NCBI GenBank assembly: GCA_020634135.1
Contig: JACKCG010000021.1
Location: forward strand, 1-5,610
From: Anaerolineaceae bacterium
Lineage (GTDB): Bacteria > Chloroflexota > Anaerolineae > Aggregatilineales > Phototrophicaceae
Direction: 5' to 3'
Length of the DNA stretch: 5,610 nucleotides
The translations under genes and the position numbers were made by a program. Below the pieces are notes generated by a model. That model was given only the letters and a program-made list of their open reading frames with translations, had not been told where the DNA came from and made no database searches. Positions 1-5,422 of the stretch are shown here, one piece after another (position 1 is the first letter of the stretch; the number at the start of each line of letters is the position of its first letter).

Positions 1-476
1 TGGCCTGCTATAACGTCTATAAAGCCCGTGATGGCCGGGCGGTCACGCTGGGCGCTATCGAGCCAAAGTTCTGGGAGCGATTCTGTACCGCTGTCGAGCG
101 CCCCGACCTGATTCCCGGTTACACCGCCCCGGCACGACAGGCCTATCTGCGCGTCGAACTGACTGAACTGTTCGCGCTGCGCCCCGCCGCTGACTGGGAC
201 GCGCTGCTCACCCCGGTGGACTGCTGTTTCGCGCTGGTCAACGCACCGGCAGACATCACGGATGACCCGCACATTGCCGGACGAGGGATGCTCGGTGTGG
301 GGGCTGATGGCACACCCTGGATGCGCAGTCCGGTACGCATGAGCGATGCCCCTTTCCAGCCGGGGGATGTGCCGGGCTACGGCCAGCATACCCGCGCCGT
401 TCTCGGCGAGGCCGGATACAGCGGCGCGGAGATTGACGCCCTCATCGCGGCAGGCGCGGTGAAAACAGGGGAATAG
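1..476 (+). CDS. Family III CoA-transferase (CaiB/BaiF, alpha-methylacyl-CoA racemase-like), C-terminal part
   Basis: The open frame enters from the left edge (first whole codon at base 3) and stops at TAG 474-476, leaving 157 complete codons. The first visible residues, ACYNVYKARDGR followed by VTLGAIEPKFWERFC, are typical of the C-terminal half of class III CoA-transferases and alpha-methylacyl-CoA racemases. Further on are the family's 'DWDALLTPVDCCFALV' region, the 'DDPHIAGRGML' region, and the closing block where the chain runs into 'PGYGQHTRAVLGEAGYS' and a short helix. Known family members move CoA between carboxylic acids or epimerise 2-methylacyl-CoA esters in the cytoplasm. The catalytic Asp lies upstream and cannot be checked. 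Sequence alone does not separate racemase from transferase, and the substrate is unknown. The start and neighbours are outside the window. Family assignment is confident; specific function is not. Confidence 0.88.
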   Translation, partial: ACYNVYKARDGRAVTLGAIEPKFWERFCTAVERPDLIPGYTAPARQAYLRVELTELFALRPAADWDALLTPVDCCFALVNAPADITDDPHIAGRGMLGVGADGTPWMRSPVRMSDAPFQPGDVPGYGQHTRAVLGEAGYSGAEIDALIAAGAVKTGE

Positions 477-503
477 CGCCCCGCTCTGGCGCATGAACAC
501 ACC

Positions 504-532
504 TTGATTGTTCCCCCTGCCGCCCGCATAAT
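504..532 (+). promoter_or_regulatory. Putative sigma70-type promoter of the beta-propeller gene
   Basis: TTGATT (504-509) and CATAAT (527-532) are separated by exactly 17 bases and match the -35 and -10 consensus at 4/6 and 5/6 positions. The site lies in the short gap after the CoA-transferase stop. Transcription would start near 539 and give a leader of about 33 bases before the GTG at 573. This is a pattern match only. Confidence 0.5.
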
Positions 533-572
533 GAAGGCCTGATTACAGCCTGTTGAGAAGGGACAATAAGAC

Positions 573-1598
573 GTGTTTCGTAACCTCGGCCAACGCAGCC
601 CGGCCTACCGCTGGTCTCTGTTTATCATAATCTTTGGTGGTGGGTTGATGCTCATCGTTGCGGTGACGGCGCTGCTGGTCGTCGGAACGCTCAGCTCCGG
701 CGAACGCTCGCAGCCAGTGTCCCTGACAGCCGGTATAACGGTACGCGAATTCGCTGTCCTGCCAGACAGCGATTCTTACCCGGCGGCAGTGGCGCTCGCC
801 CCGGATGGCACAGTCTATACGGGCAGTTACGCCACCGGGGCGTTGTGGGCGATCAACGAGGCGGGTGAAATCACTGAAATCCCCGGCACGCGGGATGCTA
901 TTGGCGCAGTTACCGGGTTGGCCGTCGCCCCCGACGGCACAGTCTACATCGTGGATCAGGCCGATGCTGACCCGCGCACCAGCGGCGGCGATGTCAAACG
1001 CCTGCTTCCCGACGGGACAATCAGCGTATTTGCGGTCATTGATGATGAGCGCGGTTTTGTTGCCCCGGACGATGTAGCCCTGGATTCCGCCGGAAATATC
1101 TATGTGAGTGACCGGGGGCGCGATGAAGTCTGGCGCTTCGCCCCGGATGGCAGCGGCGCAGTCTGGTGGGTTCCTCCGGCGCTCGAAAATGCTGAACAGT
1201 ACGAGCCAACCGGCCTGACATTTGACCCAACCCATGACGCACTCCTGGTGACAGACGGCCTGAATGACGTAATTTATCGGGTGGCGGCAGCCGATGGCGC
1301 GACTGAAGTCCTGTACTCACACAACCAACGCCCCAATGCCCCCGGCTTCGATGGCCTGACACTGGGGCCGGATGGCGCGATCTACGTGGCGGCGCTGGGG
1401 CAAAAGGGCATCGCCCGCCTGGAAAGCGACGGCACGCTCACCTACATTGCCGGGCTGTTCCGGGGGCCGAGTGACGTGGATTTCAGCGCCCCGAACCGCC
1501 TGATTGTGACAAACTTTGACTCGTACTCGCTGGCGGTGAAGCTGGCACAACCCAGTTTGCCCTTCACGCTGGATGCCGTCGAATGGGACGCAAACTAA
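573..1598 (+). CDS. Membrane-anchored NHL/SMP-30-type six-bladed beta-propeller protein
   Basis: The protein has 341 residues. I chose the GTG at 573 because GAGAAGGGA (555-563) lies 9 bases upstream; the next in-frame ATG would cut into the membrane helix. A short basic N-terminus (R3, R8, R13) precedes one strongly hydrophobic segment at about residues 15-40, read as an uncleaved signal anchor with the rest outside the membrane. The body is a repeat protein with propeller-type motifs: PDGTVY at 77-82, PDGTVY at 120-125, SAGNIYVSD at 172-180, a diverged DALLVTD at 222-228, PDGAIY at 266-271 and NRLIVTN at 308-314. Six such units fit a six-bladed propeller of the SMP-30/gluconolactonase/NHL superfamily. 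Members include lactonases, strictosidine-synthase-like hydrolases and binding proteins. I cannot identify the metal ligands, so enzyme activity is not claimed. It is probably its own transcription unit, 96 bases after the CoA-transferase and 129 before the DUF951 gene. Confidence 0.85.
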   Translation: MFRNLGQRSPAYRWSLFIIIFGGGLMLIVAVTALLVVGTLSSGERSQPVSLTAGITVREFAVLPDSDSYPAAVALAPDGTVYTGSYATGALWAINEAGEITEIPGTRDAIGAVTGLAVAPDGTVYIVDQADADPRTSGGDVKRLLPDGTISVFAVIDDERGFVAPDDVALDSAGNIYVSDRGRDEVWRFAPDGSGAVWWVPPALENAEQYEPTGLTFDPTHDALLVTDGLNDVIYRVAAADGATEVLYSHNQRPNAPGFDGLTLGPDGAIYVAALGQKGIARLESDGTLTYIAGLFRGPSDVDFSAPNRLIVTNFDSYSLAVKLAQPSLPFTLDAVEWDAN

Positions 1599-1684
1599 CG
1601 TCAATCATCTTTCAAAACGCCACTTTATCCCGGTTCATGTGTTTTTGATTATGGCAGAGACAAATAGGGAGAAGCGCCAAAGTG

Positions 1685-1693
1685 TGGTAAGAT
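1685..1693 (+). promoter_or_regulatory. Putative extended -10 promoter for the DUF951-glycosyltransferase pair
   Basis: The bases TGGTAAGAT fit the extended -10 form TGnTAnnnT, and no good -35 box sits 17 bases upstream. Transcription would start near 1700, giving a leader of about 28 bases. It lies in the only intergenic space upstream of the two coupled genes. A short match of this kind is weak evidence. Confidence 0.3.
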
Positions 1694-1727
1694 ACCGCCC
1701 TGAGGGTCTGCATTAAGGTATACCGTG

Positions 1728-1940
1728 ATGATGCAGCAGGTTGACATAGGCAGCCGGGTACAGCTTCGTAAAGCGCACCCTTGCGGCAGCGATGAATGGG
1801 TGGTTTACCGCCTGGGCGCGGATATTGGACTGCGCTGTGTAGGCTGCGGGCGGCAGGTTCTGTTAGCCCGCAGTGAGTTGGCGAAACGCCTTAAGCGTGT
1901 GCTTTCCTCTGAAAACACTATTCAAAAGGATTATGAATGA
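1728..1940 (+). CDS. DUF951 family small protein
   Basis: This is a 70-residue protein of the DUF951 (YyzM-like) family, recognised by its conserved order: a VxLRKxHPCGS block (HPCG at 17-20), W24, the stretch RLGADI (28-33), the pair CVGC followed by GR (37-42), and a basic C-terminal helix with RSELAKRLKRVL. The usual family length is about 60-70 residues, so it is complete. The function is not established. Three cysteines (19, 37, 40) and H17 could bind a metal, and the shape suggests a small RNA- or DNA-binding fold; both are inference. Start: TAAGG at 1714-1718 pairs with the 5' part of the anti-SD and favours the ATG at 1728. The GTG at 1725 and ATG at 1731 are possible alternatives. 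Its TGA stop overlaps the next gene's ATG (ATGA), so translation is probably coupled. Confidence 0.9.
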   Translation: MMQQVDIGSRVQLRKAHPCGSDEWVVYRLGADIGLRCVGCGRQVLLARSELAKRLKRVLSSENTIQKDYE

Positions 1941-3124
1941 AGCGAGTGCTTTTTTTGATGTCGGATACAGGCGGCGGACACCGGGCCGCTGCCGAGGCCA
2001 TTCAAGATGCCTTGCAACGTAAGTATCAGGGACTGGTGACGACTGAACTGGTGGATGTGTTTCGCTCTTACTCCCCTTTTCCCTTCAAATATATGCCGGA
2101 AATGTACCCCTGGATTGTCAACCGCAGCAAGGCGTCCTGGAATGTGGGCTATAAACTCACCAACAGCCAGCGTCGCGCCAAACTCCTGTCGCGGGGGATG
2201 TATGTTTCGATGGAAAAAGGCCTTAAACGACTGCTGCGCGAACATCCGGCTGATGTGATTGTCTGTGTGCATTCGGTCATCAATACCCCGGCGATTCAGG
2301 CGCTGCTGCGTTTTGAGAAACGCCCGCCGTTCGTCACCGTGGTGACCGACCTGGTTTCGACCCACATGTTCTGGTATGACCCGCGTGTAGAACGCTGCCT
2401 GGTGCCTTCTGAACCGGCCTATGAACGCGCTCTCGAATCCGGTTTAAAGCCGGCGCAGCTTCGCATTACCGGGCTGCCGGTACACCCTGGTTTTGCCGAA
2501 CGGCTGGTGAGCAAGGCTGAAGCCCGTAAGAGCCTGGGCTGGGACCCTGACTTACCGGCGGTACTGCTGGTGGGCGGCGGCGAAGGCATGGGGCCCCTGT
2601 ACAAGACTGCCCGCGCCATCAATGACCGCAATCTCAACCATCAGATGGCGGTTATCGCGGGTCGCAACGAAACCCTGAAAGCAAAACTGGAAGCGGATGA
2701 GTGGAATCAACTCACCCACATCTATCCTTTTGTAACCAACATGCCAACACTGATGGCGGCGGCGGACATCCTGGTGACGAAGGCCGGCCCCGCCACAATC
2801 AGCGAAGCGTGTATCGCCGGGCTGCCGCTCATCCTGAGCGATGCTATCCCTGGACAGGAGACCGGCAATGTCGAACTCGTCGTCAACAATGAGGCGGGCG
2901 TTTTTGCGCCCGGCCCGGAAAACGTGGCGAACGCAGTGGCGGAATGGCTGGCGGGCGGCAAGGCGGAACTCGAGCGCCGCTCGGAGATGGCCCGCAAACT
3001 GGCGCACCCGGATGCCGTCTGGCAGATCGTGGACGAGGTCTGGCAACAGGCACAGCAGCCACCCATCGCAACGAACCGCCGCTCGCTGGCGCTGGCCGAT
3101 CTGATGCCACCCAGGTGGTTGTAA
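1937..3124 (+). CDS. GT28 diacylglycerol glycosyltransferase (MGDG synthase / UgtP-like)
   Basis: The protein has 395 residues, close to the roughly 380-400 usual for bacterial processive diacylglycerol glucosyltransferases. These cytoplasmic, membrane-associated GT-B enzymes move glucose or galactose from a UDP-sugar to diacylglycerol. The N-terminal MGDG-synthase domain shows the glycine-rich loop SDTGGGHRAAAEA (9-21). The linker contains ITGLPVHPGF (177-186). The C-terminal Rossmann domain starts with VLLVGGGEGMGPL (209-221) and carries the donor-site block VTKAGPATISEA (280-291) and PGQETGN (305-311), where E290, Q307 and E308 are the likely sugar-nucleotide contacts by analogy with MurG/MGD1. 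No membrane helix is evident, as expected for a peripheral enzyme. The last 25 residues are Pro/Gln/Arg-rich and fall outside the fold. The ATG at 1937 is supported by AAAAGGA (1924-1930), 6 bases upstream, inside the DUF951 gene. Donor, acceptor and number of sugars added cannot be told from sequence. Confidence 0.9.
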   Translation: MKRVLFLMSDTGGGHRAAAEAIQDALQRKYQGLVTTELVDVFRSYSPFPFKYMPEMYPWIVNRSKASWNVGYKLTNSQRRAKLLSRGMYVSMEKGLKRLLREHPADVIVCVHSVINTPAIQALLRFEKRPPFVTVVTDLVSTHMFWYDPRVERCLVPSEPAYERALESGLKPAQLRITGLPVHPGFAERLVSKAEARKSLGWDPDLPAVLLVGGGEGMGPLYKTARAINDRNLNHQMAVIAGRNETLKAKLEADEWNQLTHIYPFVTNMPTLMAAADILVTKAGPATISEACIAGLPLILSDAIPGQETGNVELVVNNEAGVFAPGPENVANAVAEWLAGGKAELERRSEMARKLAHPDAVWQIVDEVWQQAQQPPIATNRRSLALADLMPPRWL

Positions 3125-3213
3125 TTGTAGTGCGGTGGTGTTTCCGGAACAAAATAATTACCGAGGGGTGGCAGTCCAGCGTTTCTATGAGCTTGATTTT
3201 CACCCCACAGTGA

Positions 3214-3255
3214 CGTCCTCTCCTCAGCCTTGCCCTTGAGAGGACGACACTTTTT
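3214..3255 (+). terminator. Possible Rho-independent terminator of the glycosyltransferase unit
   Basis: CGTCCTCTC (3214-3222) and GAGAGGACG (3238-3246) form a perfect 9-bp stem with a 15-base loop. TTTTT follows at 3251-3255 after a four-base spacer. It lies about 90 bases after the glycosyltransferase stop. The large loop and the spacer before the T-run make it a weak example. Its 3' arm also shares three bases (3244-3246) with the inverted repeat that follows. Confidence 0.4.
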
Positions 3256-3344
3256 AAAATAGATGGTACTTTCTCCCGTAGGGGCGCACCGCCGTGTGCC
3301 CCTACCATCCACCGATTTGAGGGAGTAATAGGGAAAAGTGTCGT
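3244..3344. repeat. 101-base block with perfect 11-bp terminal inverted repeats
   Basis: ACGACACTTTT at 3244-3254 is the exact reverse complement of AAAAGTGTCGT at 3334-3344. Between them lie a second inverted pair, GATGGTA (3262-3268) with TACCATC (3303-3309), and a 12-bp hairpin at 3278-3305. The block is non-coding and resembles a small REP/MITE-like palindromic unit. An intercistronic RNA fold is the other reading. Whether it is repeated elsewhere in the genome cannot be seen here. Confidence 0.6.
3278..3305. repeat. REP-like GC-rich hairpin
   Basis: GTAGGGGCGCAC (3278-3289) pairs with GTGTGCCCCTAC (3294-3305) around a four-base loop CGCC. Eleven pairs are Watson-Crick and one (3286 with 3297) is G-U in a plus-strand transcript. 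No T-run follows on either strand, so it does not look like a standard terminator. I associate similar GTAGGGGC...GCCCCTAC palindromes with dispersed intergenic repeats in Chloroflexota and cyanobacteria; that link is from memory. Confidence 0.7.
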
Positions 3345-3433
3345 GTCGTGAAGCCTTGCCCTGAGGAGGGGACATTCCACAGAGCGCCGCAGAGCGAGGG
3401 GCAGGATGCACCGCTATGGTTCTGCCGTATCCC

Positions 3434-3775
3434 TTACCGCTTAGAATCACCCGATATAATGTGCCAGTGAAGATGTTTTGAATCCTGATATGCACCCAGG
3501 TTCGTCACCACGCGACACGAGCCATGCGCTGCCATCACCGTTTCCGCGACCTGCTGAATCACGCGCACCATCTCTAAAAGCAACGGATTATGTGCTTCCT
3601 CCAGATGCAGTAGCGAATCAATATGCTGTTTCGGGATCACGACAATGTGAACCGGATAAGCAGGCCGTGTGTGCTTGAATGCCAAAACGAGATCGGTTTC
3701 GACCACTTTTTCAACGGGCGTTTTCCCGCTGAGCACTTCGTCACAGTAGAAATCCTTCGGCACATCCCGCTCCAA
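3434..3775 (-). CDS. HIT family nucleotide hydrolase/transferase (histidine triad protein)
   Basis: This 113-residue cytoplasmic protein has the family's usual length and its defining motif near the C-terminus: HLHWHII, with H101, H103 and H105. In the family the middle histidine attacks the alpha-phosphate of a nucleotide derivative such as an adenosine phosphoramidate. Also visible are the conserved HTRP (35-38) and PVHIVVIPKQH (41-51) stretches and the NLGAYQDS segment before the triad. I chose the TTG at 3775 because GAGGAAG (3791-3785) lies 9 bases upstream and because the resulting N-terminus, M-E-R-D followed by FYCDEVLSG, matches the family pattern. A GTG at 3763 with GGAG upstream is the alternative. 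The start is 4 bases after the ABC permease stop, so the two are probably co-transcribed. The physiological substrate is unknown, and no link between HIT activity and transport is implied. Confidence 0.9.
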   Translation of the reverse strand: MERDVPKDFYCDEVLSGKTPVEKVVETDLVLAFKHTRPAYPVHIVVIPKQHIDSLLHLEEAHNPLLLEMVRVIQQVAETVMAAHGSCRVVTNLGAYQDSKHLHWHIISGDSKR

Positions 3776-3779
3776 TCGC

Positions 3780-4523
3780 CTAGTCTTCCTCGCGCAGCGT
3801 GGCGGTTGCCAGCACCAGCAGTACAACCCCGTAAACCAGCAGCCCGACGATACCCGGCAGCGCATCAGACAACGTGCTGCCCGTTTTAATCAACGCCTGA
3901 ATCCCCTCGGTGCCGTAATACATGGGCGTGATAAACCGCATCCACTGGATGATTTCCGGCAGGCGGTCTATAGGCAGGATCATGCCGGAGAAGAACACCG
4001 AGATCATGATGACCAGCGGAATCATGGGGAACACCTGCCCCTCGTTACGGGCGAAGTTTGAGACAAACATCCCCAGGGCGATACTCAACACCGCCAGCAG
4101 CCAGATCACGGCATATATGGCCGCGTAAACCCCCAGCGAGTAACCCAACTGGAACAGTGCTTCCAGCCCAACCAGCACAATCAGGCTTTGCATGGTGGAA
4201 AGCAGTGAATAGGCGATCAGATAGCCGCCAATGATCTCGATCTGCCGGTAGCCATTGATGAACATACGCCCTAAAGTCTGCCCGGTACGTTCGCGCACCA
4301 GCACAATCGCGCACAGCGCATAGGTGATGAAATGGACGATGAACGCCCCGATGGGCAGTACAAACTTGTTGGGGTCAACAATCGGTGATTCTACTCCCTC
4401 AAAGAACAGGGAAAGCATATAGACGATCAGGACGGGCATCGCCAGCGAAATCGCCACAAAACGCCGGTCACGCCGGAGCTGGCGCAGCACCCGCGCCGCC
4501 ACCGCTGTCGTGTTAGCGAACAT
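3780..4523 (-). CDS. ABC-2 type transporter permease
   Basis: The 247-residue integral membrane protein has six hydrophobic segments, near residues 22-41, 55-75, 98-120, 131-154, 164-184 and 222-241. This matches the six-helix ABC-2 fold used by exporters of drugs, lipids or polysaccharides. Typical features are the basic amphipathic N-terminus (R11-R21), the cytoplasmic loop ERTGQTLGRMFINGYRQIEI (78-97) that takes the place of the usual ER-x-x-GT-LE coupling helix, and the segment FFSGMILPIDRLPEIIQWM (177-195) followed by TPMYYGTEGIQAL (199-211). The ATG at 4523 has a near-perfect Shine-Dalgarno, AGGAGGTGA (4535-4527). The start lies inside the end of the ATPase gene, with an 11-base overlap. 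With the ATPase it should form a transporter with two copies of each chain. The substrate cannot be predicted. Confidence 0.92.
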   Translation of the reverse strand: MFANTTAVAARVLRQLRRDRRFVAISLAMPVLIVYMLSLFFEGVESPIVDPNKFVLPIGAFIVHFITYALCAIVLVRERTGQTLGRMFINGYRQIEIIGGYLIAYSLLSTMQSLIVLVGLEALFQLGYSLGVYAAIYAVIWLLAVLSIALGMFVSNFARNEGQVFPMIPLVIMISVFFSGMILPIDRLPEIIQWMRFITPMYYGTEGIQALIKTGSTLSDALPGIVGLLVYGVVLLVLATATLREED

Positions 4524-5376
4524 GGTTCACCTCCTGGCTGGCGATTAAGTCCAGTACGACTTTTTCCAGCGGTTCATGCTCAACTTCAATCCGGCTCACC
4601 GACGGGTCGAGGTGGTAGCGCGAGAGCAGACGTGGCAGTTCCGCCGCGTAATCCGCGATCTGTTCGGTCTGGTGTTCCGCGCCGTTCCACACTTTCACAG
4701 TAGTGCGCCCACGCCGCAGCAGTGCCGGAGGCGTATCGCACGCCAATACCTGCCCGCCCCGCATGACCGCCAGCCGGTCACAGTACACCGCTTCATCCAT
4801 CTGATGCGTGCTGAGGATAATCGTCGCTCCGGCATCCGTCATCTCGCGGAAGTGTGCCCAGAACGTTTCGCGCAGTTTGGGGTCTACGCCGGTGGTCGGC
4901 TCGTCCAGCAGCAGCAGTACCGGCTGGTGTACCAGCGCGCAGCCCAGTGAAAGGCGCTGCTTCATCCCCCCGGAAAACGTGTATACCGGGTCGTGCTGGC
5001 GGTCTGCCAGCCCGGTGAAAGCCAGCACCTCGCTCACCCGCTGCTGAATGTTGGGAATGGGGTGCGCCCGCCCCCAGAACAGAAGGTTCTCCCAGGCGGT
5101 CAGGTCGTCGTAGAGCACCGGGGTTTGTGGCATATAGCCGATCTGCCGGCGCAGGGCATGTTTCTGCGCTTGCGGATCAAGGTCGAGTACCTGTATTGTT
5201 CCGCTATTCGGGCGGGTGAGACCGATGAGCGACTTAATGAGCGTGGTTTTGCCCGCGCCGTTCGCTCCCAACAGACCAAAAATCTGCCCGCGCTCAATTT
5301 CGAGCGAAAGACCATCCAGCGCATGGATAGCGCCGTAACGCTTGTGAAGCTCGGTGACTGTGACTGCCGGATTCAT
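4513..5376 (-). CDS. ABC transporter ATP-binding protein (DrrA/CcmA-like, COG1131 type)
   Basis: The 287-residue ATPase powers the neighbouring ABC-2 permease from the cytoplasmic side. All nucleotide-binding motifs are present: A-loop Y14, Walker A GANGAGKTT (37-45), Q-loop Q84 in YMPQTPVLY, signature FSGGMKQR (134-141), Walker B LLLLDEPTTG (154-163) with D158 and E159, D-loop GVDP (163-166) and the switch histidine H191 in STHQMDEA. The signature begins with Phe and has Met where LSGGQ has Gln, a tolerated variant in this subfamily. Residues from about 225 form the extra C-terminal region common in drug-export ATPases. The ATG at 5376 was chosen because the protein then starts just before the conserved VTELHKRYG strand; AAGG (5389-5386) lies 9 bases upstream. 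The longer frame to 5577 would overlap the TetR gene in another frame and is not credible. It follows the TetR stop by 46 bases. Confidence 0.94.
   Translation of the reverse strand: MNPAVTVTELHKRYGAIHALDGLSLEIERGQIFGLLGANGAGKTTLIKSLIGLTRPNSGTIQVLDLDPQAQKHALRRQIGYMPQTPVLYDDLTAWENLLFWGRAHPIPNIQQRVSEVLAFTGLADRQHDPVYTFSGGMKQRLSLGCALVHQPVLLLLDEPTTGVDPKLRETFWAHFREMTDAGATIILSTHQMDEAVYCDRLAVMRGGQVLACDTPPALLRRGRTTVKVWNGAEHQTEQIADYAAELPRLLSRYHLDPSVSRIEVEHEPLEKVVLDLIASQEVNHVR
4527..4535 (-). promoter_or_regulatory. Strong Shine-Dalgarno of the ABC permease, inside the ATPase gene
   Basis: AGGAGGTGA reads leftwards from 4535 to 4527, matching the 16S anti-SD over nine bases, with the core GGAGG 6 bases before the ATG at 4523. 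It is formed by codons for the last residues of the ATPase (near E-V-N), so permease translation is likely strong and coupled to the end of ATPase translation. Confidence 0.75.
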
Positions 5377-5422
5377 GTTAACCTGCCTTGCGGATCGGCC
5401 CGCCTGTGAGGATGGAGTCTGC

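Larger units (their letters stand above)
3226..3362. repeat. Spaced 11-base direct repeat flanking an inverted-repeat block
   Basis: AGCCTTGCCCT occurs at 3226-3236 and again at 3352-3362. Similarity continues imperfectly to the right of each copy (TGAGAGGAC against GAGGAGGGGAC), so the repeat unit is nearer 20 bases with small gaps. Both copies stand exactly 7 bases outside the ends of the 3244-3344 inverted repeat. This could be a relic of an insertion or of two copies of a small repeat; the sequence does not decide. Confidence 0.6.
3125..3433. other. Convergent intergenic region without a credible gene
   Basis: These 309 bases separate the glycosyltransferase (+) and the HIT gene (-), which converge here. 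No reading frame in it resembles a protein I know. It holds a terminator-like stem, a 101-base inverted-repeat block with an internal hairpin, a spaced direct repeat, and a short AGAGCG doublet at 3381-3386 and 3391-3396. The remainder (3125-3210 and 3400-3433) shows nothing I can name. Confidence 0.7.

Noticed and set aside
476..492. GCGCC/GGCGC stem after the CoA-transferase stop as a terminator
   Set aside because: There are only five pairs and no T-run follows.
543..1235. 230-residue open frame on the minus strand
   Set aside because: It lies wholly antisense to the propeller gene, has no family resemblance, and is the kind of frame that GC-rich codon use leaves open by chance.
1717..1724. 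Palindrome GGTATACC overlapping the DUF951 ribosome site
   Set aside because: Eight bases with no extended symmetry is expected by chance in a window this long, and it cannot form a hairpin loop.
2552..3046. 164-residue minus-strand frame
   Set aside because: It is antisense to the donor-binding domain of the glycosyltransferase and has no recognisable domain.
3381..3396. AGAGCG doublet as a CRISPR or tandem repeat
   Set aside because: It has two copies of six bases only, with no array structure.
2722..3495. 257-residue open frame on the minus strand
   Set aside because: It is antisense to the conserved glycosyltransferase C-terminus, runs through the repeat block and reaches past the HIT stop codon. 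Its composition is Arg/Ser/Pro/Ala-rich without recognisable motifs.
3776..3865. N-terminal extension of the HIT protein to an ATG at 3865
   Set aside because: The extra residues are the permease C-terminus read in another frame, and the HIT family pattern begins at 3775.
3478..3889. Short plus-strand frames across the HIT gene
   Set aside because: They are antisense to a conserved gene with an intact histidine triad, and nothing in them is recognisable.
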